From assembly GCF_040869045.1 (NCBI RefSeq), contig NC_090321.1, positions 138,251,689-138,315,688 on the forward strand: a stretch of DNA of 64,000 bases, read 5' to 3'. The notes under the pieces are model-generated. The model was not told where the DNA came from, ran no database searches, and saw nothing but the letters and a program-made list of their open reading frames with translations. Both the position numbers and the translations under genes were made by a program. Below, one piece after another: positions 55,429 to 64,000 of this stretch. Origin of the DNA: Eurosta solidaginis (Eukaryota > Arthropoda > Insecta > Diptera > Tephritidae). Position 1 is the stretch's first letter. The number at the start of each line of letters is the position of its first letter.

Positions 55429-56425
55429 CATGGACGTCCCAAATGTCGACCATTTTGAACATCCACGTCGATGGCACTACGCTAACGACTGTCCTACACC
55501 CAAAAATCTTGGTTGTGACGTTTGATCAGGATCTACATTTTGGTGAGCACGCAGCCGTAATTGTTCCGAAAATCCAGATCCGTAATAAAATCCTCAAATC
55601 CCTTGCTGGCAGTACCTGGGGAAAAGATAAAGAAACGCTCATTACTACATACAAAGCATTTGGCCAGCCTTTACGTGCTACGCGCCACCCATATGGTCGC
55701 CAAGCCTAAAAATTACCCACTGGAAGAAGCTACAGGCCTGCCAAAATACTGCTCTCAGAATTGCTACGGGCTGCCTTCTTACGTCCCCAGAACACCATCT
55801 ACATAATGAGGCGAGAATACTCCCCATCAGGGAGTGAAATGAGATGCTAACCAAACAGTTCCTGTTGAATACCCAGAAACCTGAGCATCCAAACAGACAT
55901 CTGATTGATGAGCCAACACCGCCTAGGGGCTTAAAAAAGTCATCTCCGTAAGCATTTTGAGGAAATACGGCACCTGAGAACCCAGCCGTATGAAGAAAAA
56001 AAACACAAGCAGGTCCTTGGCGAACTCCACAAACAGGCGTCGGACCTTTGTGTCAGGAATTGCCCGGTGAATCCAGTACTCAAAGAAAAGTACCCAAAAT
56101 TTGTGGAGGAGGAACGCATACTCCCCAGGGAAACGCGTGTCCCTCTGGCTCAACTTCGTTCTGGATACTGTAACAGGTTAAACTCTTACCTATCCCGAAT
56201 CAACCCCGACATACAAAATGTATGCCCCGCTTGAAATATGTCCCCACATGACACCAACCATCTCTTTAATTGTAATGTGGAACCTCTAACACCCCTTTCA
56301 TTATGGTCCACCCCTGTTGAAACAGAAAGTTTCCTTGGACTCCCGTTAGAGGATATTGATGACAATTTGTGATCGTTCGGGGCTGTTAGGTGGGGCGAAG
56401 CACTGCTACAACAACAACAACATCA
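55429..56425 (+). pseudogene. Jockey-like LINE 3' fragment (copy G)
   Basis: Starts in the post-palm region (STILNIHVDGTTL, HPKILVVTFDQDLHF) and ends with ACAACAACAACAACA, the family tail. The C-terminal cluster region is present but frameshifted, with CPA.NMSPHDTN-type codons including a stop. It lies between gypsy RT and gypsy gag on the opposite strand, so it inserted into that relic. Confidence 0.8.
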
Positions 56426-56439
56426 AAATTAATAAAATT

Positions 56440-58240
56440 CCCCGATTGTACAACGTTAGTTTGCCTTACTGTAGCTGCTTCTTCTTCAAACGCTGAACAT
56501 ATTTCGGATTCGGGCAAGCCTTGTGATCATGCCCCAGTTTCCAGCAATTAAAGCATAGGTACACCCTTTGGACGAACTTCATATGGACAATCATATTTAA
56601 GATGTCGAAATTTGGAGCAATTGTAACAACGATTATTTACAGCTGAAATTTCGATCGGAACTTTGTTTTTGTTGTAACTTTGTATATTAGGTGACTGCTT
56701 TCGCACTGCATTACGATGATCTGTCATGTTAGCAGCCTCTTTCAAATCGGTGATGCTCTTTGTATTACAAAATAATGCATAGTTTATTGTACGATCTTCT
56801 AAACCATGTAAAACGAATGCAACCAACTCATCTTCCGATACATCACTACCGCGAGCAATCGCTTCCATTTCCAAAACATACCTTCGCACGGTTTCTTCGC
56901 TTTTCTTTCGGCGGTGCTGTAAAGCTTTTTGGATTTCTTGACGGGAAACGGAATGGCCAAACCCTTTTAACAAATTCGCTTTCAACTCTTCGTATATCAC
57001 AGGCCTTTAGCTAAAAGCAATCGAGCGGTGCCTGTTAAAGAATTTCTCAAAGCCAAAAGTTTGAAGAGTTCATCTGCCTTGACCTGCTCAAAAATTTGTT
57101 CAATATGAATAAAATCTGCTGCACTGTACATACGATTGTCACCATCAGACTTAAATATAGAGTGCTCGATTTCTTGGAACAAAACTATGCGCTGGCTTTC
57201 ATAGATGCTGGTCATTATTTTCCAGCTAACGTATATCTTTTTTTAATTTTAAAATGTCATACTGTTTGCGTAAAACTAATAGCTCTTCATCCAAAGCATT
57301 GGACATTTTGTTCAAATCAAATCTATTTGCGGTGGTTGTATTTTCTACGGCTTCTTTTTCGTTTTCGGCGGTTTCAATTAAAATGGCAGCGGCATCGTTG
57401 GCATAAGCCGTTCGGATTTTGTTAGGTACAACCAGAGAGGATAGATATAATAAGAGACGTCATTTCAATTTTTATTTGTAATGTAACTAATTGGCGGGTA
57501 TTAGAAAATTGCCTTCTACACATTTTTAAGACGTTTATATTAATAGATATTGTGATTGTTGGAAAGAGGATGAATTGGTTAATTAATACGATCCTTTAAA
57601 ACAATCAAAAATACCTGATGAAAATGTGTGGAAGCAATTTAAAATTACCCCTCAAATGGGACACTACAAATAAATTTCGCAAAAAGTATGAAATGACGTC
57701 TCTTATTATATCTATCCTCTCTGGTACAACGAAATGAGCTCCGACGTCGGCGGCGGTGTTGGCAGCGGTATGAACGTTGACGGCAGCGTTGCTAACGGGA
57801 TCATCAGCTTCTATTCTGAGGTTCTTAGTATACGCATACAACTACCCATTGCTATGGTAACCATCAAGCAAATTTGTGCGTCGCCCGGCAGCTTAAAATT
57901 TGCATCGATTGCTGCGGTGTATGTATTTTGGTGTACAGCGAAAATATTTTCAATGTCGGCAACGGCGGAATGGTTAGCAACAGCGTTAAAGGCGACTTCA
58001 ACTCCAACTGCTTGAAAAACGCTGTCCTTCGATTTTGCATCATCGTTATCCCAAAGCAAATGTCATGAAAATTCCTCGGATTTTTTTGCGATTTCGTGCG
58101 AAAATCTTTCGTAGGTTTGCTACCAGAGCTTTTGCTTCTACCTCAATGTCAGCAGCTTCTTCTCCCAATACAACTGCTTCTTTTATTCTTTTCGTTTCTC
58201 TTCCTTCTTTGCTTATTACATTAGGTTGCCATATCGGCAC
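56440..58240 (-). pseudogene. Ty3/gypsy gag relic with zinc knuckle, split by a MITE
   Basis: From 58240 leftward: an acidic/helical N-terminus (58046-58240, 57811-58059), then a MITE at 57433-57723. A helical stretch (57240-57424) and a capsid-like part follow (56997-57215, 56548-57000), with ELKANLLKGFGHSVSRQEI and EETVRRYVLEMEAIAR. The CCHC knuckle is CYNCSKFRHLKYDC (about 56590). Gag would package the element's RNA. Frameshifts separate the parts, and protease and RT are cut off by LINE copy G. Probably the same element as the RT at 54985. Confidence 0.7.
57433..57723. mobile_element. 291-bp MITE with ~35-bp perfect inverted ends
   Basis: CAGAGAGGATAGATATAATA at the left is mirrored at the right; perfect pairing continues to about 35 bp. 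Flanks share GTACAAC on both sides (7 bp; exact length ambiguous because CC/GG at the tips pair). Same family as 33720-34064, with a handful of differences in the tip. Confidence 0.85.
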
Positions 58241-58499
58241 AACTTAAATATATCAGAGTTAATATACTATAAGCGTATTGACGTAGAATATATCAAATAT
58301 ACACGTAGAATAATTACATTGTTAGCGCGTATACGTATTATACTACAATAGTTTGTAATTACATTCAATTAACGTAGGCTATATAGGTAGTTGTTGCTTT
58401 ATAGACAGGAAAGAAAATTGACTCTCAATACAAATTGCTCAAGTAAGATAAAATTCAACCTTCCAAAGCAAATAGGCAGATAGACTAATGGCCCTTCTC

Positions 58500-60065
58500 A
58501 ATCACTCGGGCCCTACATTTATATCCCGTCAATGACTGTCAAAACATCAGCTGAAAAAACTGTAGTCCGATGGAGCCATTCAATCTCTTTGTGGGGAGGG
58601 AAATTAATAACTCTGAAGATTTTATACCAATGGAACATTTTTTTTGTGGTAGAGATGAAGGAAAACGGGGAAGGTGACTCAGGTGAATAGAAAAAGCCTG
58701 AATCGCTGTAGGACGATGCTCCAACGGAATCGCCGATAGACCTATGTACTTTGATGTACTTAAATGTAAATGACTTAAACTCTCGTGTCTGTTTTTGTTG
58801 TTATATTATCGACATAAAATGTCCACAATTACTTTTTAGGGGTGGCTGTGTGTTGGGCCGCCCTCCCCCGCCAAGGTTGATGTCTACAACAATCGCTGAG
58901 TGCTCGCTTTATGTAAAGCACTCGTTGATTTTCCACACCGCCAACATGTAGAAATTGGCGCTGACAAACGTTATGTAGATTACGGAGCCGAACCAGTTTC
59001 TCGAGGAGGGGTGTTGCACACCCATGTTAAAGAGCGCTACATCAAGGCGTGAAAATGCTTCGAGCAGAGTCCTCCCTTGGTGTGATTTACTATGTGAGCC
59101 CCACTCTATAGCCCATGCATTGAAGTCCCCGTGATGACAAAACGCTCCCGCGAAGTCGAATCAATGGCTATTTTCCCAACGATTTCTGCGAACGCGTCCA
59201 GCGGCGTACTAGGTAGTAAATACCAACTGTAAACATAAATGCCATCTATCTTATCGCATACGTATCTTCGTTCTTTGAGTACTAATTTCGCATATAGGGG
59301 ATTCGGTCTGCAAGATCAAATCGCAGCCTTGCTCAATTCATCTTGTATCCAACTCGCAGTCTTCGCACTGTAGGGCTCAGTAAGCATGGCTATGTCAGTC
59401 TTCAACTCCAAAACAGTTTGTGTCAGAAGGTCATGGACTTCTTCACAATGGTTAAGATTAAGTTGCGATAATCTCAAAAAGGTCCTAATTTCTGGACCGC
59501 TTCTTTATACACTGGGCACGTATAGCCACCAGTGTGATGGTCTGTGCCGCTGAGCCCTCTTTCAGCGCACAATAACCACTTAGGCACGTTAGTGCATTAT
59601 TTCGTCGCGTGCCCTTGGCCCCCGCACTTAAAGCAAACGCTTTTGTGATCGGATTGGATGCCGCAGTTTCTTGCTCTGTTTCCGAATTTGGAGACACTTA
59701 AAGCATCGTTTCGGCTGAACTTTCGTTCGTACTCGACAAAAAACCCATCCGATTCGAACTTTACCGCCACTCGTAAGTTCCCGAACTAAGTCAGTGGGTA
59801 AAGAAATAGTCGCAGTCTGCATACCGCCGTATGCTTTACGCAAAGATCGGACACTAGACGGCTTCCCATAGAAGCTTGCGAGTTGTGTGTTCAGCGCCAG
59901 ACAGGTCTCTTCAACCGTTATTATTTCATCTATATCGCGTATTTCACACACAGGTTGATGGCTACCATGTGTGAAGTGAGCGCGAATCATTACTTCACTA
60001 GCTGACAACCACTGTCTTAGACCGTGGATTGAATCTCCAATTGACGCAAAACGCACCATGGGGTG
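58500..60065 (-). pseudogene. R1-clade LINE: ORF1 zinc knuckles and endonuclease start
   Basis: 59628-60059 (143 aa) has ISLPTDLVRELTSGGKVRIGW and the first knuckle start CFKCL, typical of R1-type ORF1. 59485-59697 continues in another frame through further Cys/His groups. From 59470 leftward, NLNHCEEVHDLLTQTVLE and DIAMLTEPY are the start of an R1-type AP endonuclease, in decayed frames to about 58500. RT is absent. R1 elements usually target rDNA; no rDNA is here, so this is a non-rDNA relative or a relic. Confidence 0.7.
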
Positions 60066-60229
60066 ATTTAAAGTTTATTATTTGAATAAATGGAAGAAAT
60101 AAATATGGAAATAACGAACGAGTTTTTATGGCTCGATTCTAGACATTTTCAATGAAAATGTGCCACGCCTTAACCTGAAGTTATTTGCCCAACATTTTGG
60201 AATTGTGTTACATACATACAAAGGAAACA

Positions 60230-60592
60230 TTTGAGTGTCACAACGAAACTTTACGATTTCGGATTCATGTAAACCTACATTTTTGTTTGACGTTTTTATT
60301 GTCTCCTCACTGCTCAAAGGCCCAGGCACAAAATCATTATCAATAGTCGAATCGGATGCGGAACCTGAATGGTTTTGAGCCAGCTGCCAAATGAAATATA
60401 TATTCTTATTTTCACACTTAACTATAATATTAAAACGAAATGCAGATATTCGTTGCTTTTGAAATTCGGCTTAAAAATTGCACATGGAACAACTAAAGAC
60501 TCCTGAATTGAAAAAAATGTCTTAGTACATCTAAATCGCGGGCCGCCTCTGAAACCTTGGGCCCCCCCTCTCGACGGGCCTGATCGTAAGCG
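60230..60592 (-). mobile_element. hAT transposon copy 3 (right end only)
   Basis: Matches 32604-32949, with the N-terminal coding piece (PLSSEETIKTSNKNVGLHES) and the tip CAGGCCCGTCGAGAG read inward. The following ATCGTAAGCGC is the foldback arm, as in copy 1, so the hAT/foldback junction was duplicated. Confidence 0.8.
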
Positions 60593-62666
60593 CTTACCGA
60601 GACGAATATATACATGCAATATATAGGGCGAATAGTATATGAGCGTTGATTCAAACATATTCTCAGGTAAGTATATACACATGTGCATTATTTGCTACAC
60701 TCAATATATAAAATAATAATGGTTTCATCCTTAAGTCAAGCCAATTTTGTTTTGTATCCAAAATTCATATATCCGCTATTTTGGATTAAATTATGGCTAT
60801 GCACTAATTGTTTTCAAAGTTTATCATATTGTTCGCTTTATTTTAGTAATATTGGTATATATACACATGTGCATTATTTGCTACACTCATTATATATTGG
60901 CGGCCACCGTGGTGTGATGGTAGCGTGCTCCGCCTATCACACCGTATGCCCTGGGTTCAACTCCCGGGCAAAGCAACATCAAAATTTTAGAAATAAGATT
61001 TTTCAATTAGAAGAAATTTTTTCTAAGCGGGGTCGCCCCTCGGCAGTGTCTGGCAAGCGCTCCGATTGTATTTCTGCCATGAAAAGCTCTCAGTGAAAAC
61101 TCATCTGCCTTGCAGATGCCGTTCGGAGTCGGCATAAAACATGTAGGTCCCGTCCGGCCAATTTGTAGGGAAAAATCAAGAGGAGCACGACGCAAATTGG
61201 AAGAGAAGCTCGGCCTTAGATCTCTTCGGAGGTTATCGCGCCTTACATTTATTTATTTTTTCATTATATAAAATAATAATGGTTTCATCCTTAAGTCAAG
61301 CCAATTTTGTTTTGTATCCAAAATTCATATATCCGCTATTTTGGATTAAGTTATGGCTATGCACTGATTGTTTTCAAAGTTTATCATATTGTTCGCTTTA
61401 TTTTAGTAATATTGGTTTCATATCATCGCCACTATGTGAGTGTTTTTCGTCCCATTTAGAGAGCTGTATCATACATTTTTTTTCGTTAATATCTTTTGAA
61501 CGACTCAAAATTTTTGTTTTTTTCTTCGGATTATTAATGCTGAGATCAAGCCAAGTCTTTTAGGACACGTATTAGCAGTCGACCGCTTTTATAGATCTTT
61601 ACAATGTATATATGTATATATATTCTTGGAAAATATCCAGCCATGTCAAAAAAATAATGTATGATAGGCAAACAAATGTGTTTGGAATTTCCATTGTTAG
61701 TAAATAAAATATGTCTCACTATGCAAAACTTAAAATTTTATAGGAAATATCCTAGACGTAATCATAAGGAAATAAAAACAAGTTTCAATATAATGTACAT
61801 GGACATATGTTAATTTTATCTGAGATATAACAACCTTTGGTTAGACAACTGATCATGATGAAAGACAAGTTAGAGGATCGCTCCAGTTGGAAGTGAAACT
61901 ATCAACCTAAGTAGTATTACTCATACCTATTGTTTGAGCATATTGTTTTGTCATAGAACAATACGCACTCCCCCGCAAGGTATTCCTCGGATACATCTAT
62001 AGACACGATAATTACATATACATACCCACCTAATGTATGTAACCATATGCCTAGATAAGCGCTCACGATATACCGTTACATCCACCAATGTACTTTTATA
62101 TACAAAATAATCAGTGCATAGCAACGTAATCCAAAATAGTGGATATATTTATTTTGGATATAACAAAATTGGCTAGACTTAAGGATGAAACCACAAATGA
62201 TCGTTGCTAAATGAAAGATTTTGGATGCCAACCTATGAATCCAAATGTTTTTTACATATTGTCGGGCAATTAGAAAAACAGCCGTTTTCGATCTCACATT
62301 ATTTTATATAATGAGTGTAGTAAAATATGCACATGTGTATATACTTACCGGAGAATATGTTTAGATCAACGCTCATATACCATTCGCCCTATATGTTGCA
62401 TGTATATATTCGCCTAGGTAAGCGCTTACGATTTACTATTGCATCCTAAAATGTACTTGTACAACGAGAATTTTTCTTTCAACAAAGCGGAAAAAAATAA
62501 AAAAAATAAATCATTTAAAAATCAAAAATCATTTGATTACTTTTGATTATTTTAGATTTTTTTTTGATTTTTTTCTAATGGTAATCAATTAGTAATTGCT
62601 TTTTTCGGAAAACAATTGAAATAATCATTGGCCATTAAAATAGGCATCTAATTAATTAAGGTCTGG
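60593..62666. mobile_element. Foldback element copy 2, partial
   Basis: Left inner arm, centre and complete right arm ending GGTCTGG at 62666, followed by TTGTAT. It lacks the MITE of copy 1 but has a SINE (60897-61260) and a partial tandem duplication of the left arm (about 60665-60856 repeated from 60857). Confidence 0.75.
60897..61260 (+). mobile_element. tRNA-derived SINE, copy 3
   Basis: GGCGGCCACCGTGG start at 60899, B box GGGTTCAACTCC near 60953, same body as copy 1, tail TTTATTTATTTTT. Flanked by TCATTATATA (60887-60896 and 61261-61270). Confidence 0.9.
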
Positions 62667-63420
62667 TTGTATCTTATTCCATAAAGACAACTGCCACATA
62701 CTTTATCTACAAACTAAATGCTAAATCTCTTAATCATTGTCAAGAGACTAAAGACTTGGGTGTAATTTTTGACTCCAAATTCTCTTTTACTGGTCACATT
62801 GACTTCATTGTTTCAAAATTTGTTGCAATGGTTGGGTTCAGTAGACGTAACACCAGTGATTTTAAGGACCCTACGACGTTGAAGGCACTTTATATATTCT
62901 TGGTCAGAAGTGGTCTTGAATATTGCTCAATAATATGGGATCCTTTCTATGAATCTAACTCCTATCAAATTGAGAAAGTTCAAAAAATTTTTACAAAAAT
63001 TGCTTTACGTATGCTTCACTGGTCAGACGGCCTTCCATCATATACCAGCAGGCACAAATTGCTTGGTCTTCAGGCTTTGCATGACATAAGAAATTTTATC
63101 TAACTCATGCTTGCCTATAATGTAATAAACTTTAGCACGAATTGCTCTGATTTATCTAATTTGTTCATTCCATATATTCCACTGCGTGATGTTCGGCGTA
63201 ATAGATTATTTATCGAAATAACTCATAAAACGAATTATGCTATGAATGAACCTATAACTAGGACATACATTTAGCAAAACGATTCAGTAGTGTTATTAAT
63301 TTTAATAACAGCTTATATAAGTTTAAGCTTGAATTGTTTTCTTTTTTTATCTCGATTCGACTTCGATGTATTTTGAATTCAGTTTTAAAACTGCACTAAA
63401 ATAAAATTTTTCAAAAAAAG
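62667..63420 (+). pseudogene. Jockey-clade LINE RT C-terminal relic, duplicate
   Basis: Near-identical to 34834-35545. The frame 62756-63103 (115 aa) is intact here: MGVIFDSKFSFTGHIDFIV, FKDPTTLKALYIFLVRSGLE, IEKVQKIFTKIALRML, LLGLQALHDIRNF. About 40 bp near 63140-63180 are present here but missing in the other copy. Confidence 0.75.
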
Positions 63421-63723
63421 TGACTTAGCACATTTTCACATTAAGCTAAATATTTACTATGTAAGTGTGACACAAAACTAAAATTTCGAATAGAATAAAA
63501 ATAATATAAAAAAATCGTAACGAATTTTGGGAAATTCCCCTTATTCCTAACCTTCTGCTAACGTTCGAATCGCTAAACTGTAGAATAAATAACTCAAATT
63601 TTATTTTATTATTGAGCTGATCCAGTTATTTGTTCTTAGAGTACTTTTTTGTTTTTGTATGTAGGCTATTATGGATTTATGGGGTGAAATTAAAAAAACC
63701 AGGTTTTTGAGATTTTTTCACTT

Positions 63724-63771
63724 GATGCCCGACGTTTCGCTAACGATTCTTAGCTTCTTCTGGGGCTTATC
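63724..63771 (-). ncRNA. Hammerhead-like motif, second copy
   Basis: Same layout as 35869-35916. Stem I here is GCCC/GGGC plus GAT/ATC, so the one changed base turns a G-U pair into G-C. The core CAGAAGA is unchanged. Confidence 0.45.
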
Positions 63772-63796
63772 TTTTTTATTTATGCAAAGAAAGAGA

Positions 63797-64000
63797 ATTT
63801 TTTTTGTTTGTATAAAATTAACAACCCTGTACACGGGCAAATTCAAAAATGTAAAAAAACACTCACATAAATTAACGCAAAAAATGTCTATACAAAATTA
63901 AATATACACATGTATATATATGTGTGTCTGTATCAGTACCAGTAGGTTTCGGTACATTTGTCATACTAATTTGTGTTTTGTGTTTTGTAAACACAAAGGT
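63797..64000. other. Unassigned right edge
   Basis: After the duplication with 35.9 kb ends, AT-rich sequence with a short (TATG/TGTG) run. No feature recognised. Confidence 0.4.

Noticed and set aside
57734..58247. Plus-strand Ser/Ala-rich ORFs as genes
   Set aside because: Antisense of the gypsy gag N-terminus, which has better context.
58500..60065. rDNA-inserted R1
   Set aside because: No 28S rRNA sequence flanks it.

Overview
The window reads as a transposable-element-rich, probably heterochromatic stretch of an insect genome. The best guess is a higher fly (Diptera, tephritid-like). That rests on the mix of families seen: Transib, ZMYM1-type hAT, Jockey/CR1/R1 LINEs, Ty3/gypsy (errantivirus-type) relics, Penelope, a tRNA-derived SINE and DINE-1-like Helentron relatives. 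I see no convincing host protein-coding gene, rRNA, functional tRNA gene or CRISPR. Almost all coding potential is broken transposon ORFs on both strands. The species guess is inference; the element structures are read from the sequence.

Layout. 1-573 holds a decayed gag on the minus strand. 1131-4986 is a tandem array of 434-bp units (six complete units plus a partial) that flips to about 2.7 inverted units and is flanked by a 14-bp direct repeat. 5001-6899 is AT-rich with simple repeats. 7022-9660 has LINE RT relics, a tail-sharing SINE-like repeat and a chimeric LINE ORF. 9737-12799 shows no recognisable gene. 12800-19735 is a LINE region split by a complete Transib element (13467-17525, TSD CGACG), whose RAG1-like transposase is itself split by a tRNA-SINE. 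19740-21440 is a gypsy pol relic, and 21470-25460 is more LINE, SINE and SINE-like material.

26655-35545 is a multi-level nest. A Jockey-clade LINE is split by a long-arm foldback element (26715-34827). The foldback holds a ZMYM1-type hAT (27092-32949, TSD ATCGTAAG), which holds a Helentron-like non-autonomous element with a 130-bp minisatellite (28575-31173). The foldback also carries a 345-bp MITE. 35550-41380 contains a Penelope endonuclease relic split by a full-length 4.03-kb LINE (36044-40069, TSD ATGTTGTGA), with a Penelope RT relic in the opposite orientation beside it. 42591-43281 is a hAT MITE. 44186-51990 is a CR1/Jockey-type LINE split by a second Helentron-like element carrying a 152-bp minisatellite. 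51990-54722 is a second hAT copy lacking the inner insertion. 54985-58240 is a gypsy gag/RT relic split by a LINE and a MITE. 58500-60065 is an R1-clade relic. 60230-63796 duplicates 32604-35943.

The parts interact as host and parasite. The SINE-like repeat shares its 3' tail with the 4-kb LINE and is probably copied by that LINE's reverse transcriptase. MITEs depend on absent hAT-type transposases. The tRNA-SINE carries its own Pol III boxes. The Transib tips have the heptamer and a nonamer-like block at the spacing of V(D)J recombination signals. The dense mixture of antisense and sense fragments makes the locus a plausible small-RNA (piRNA) source, which cannot be tested from sequence alone.
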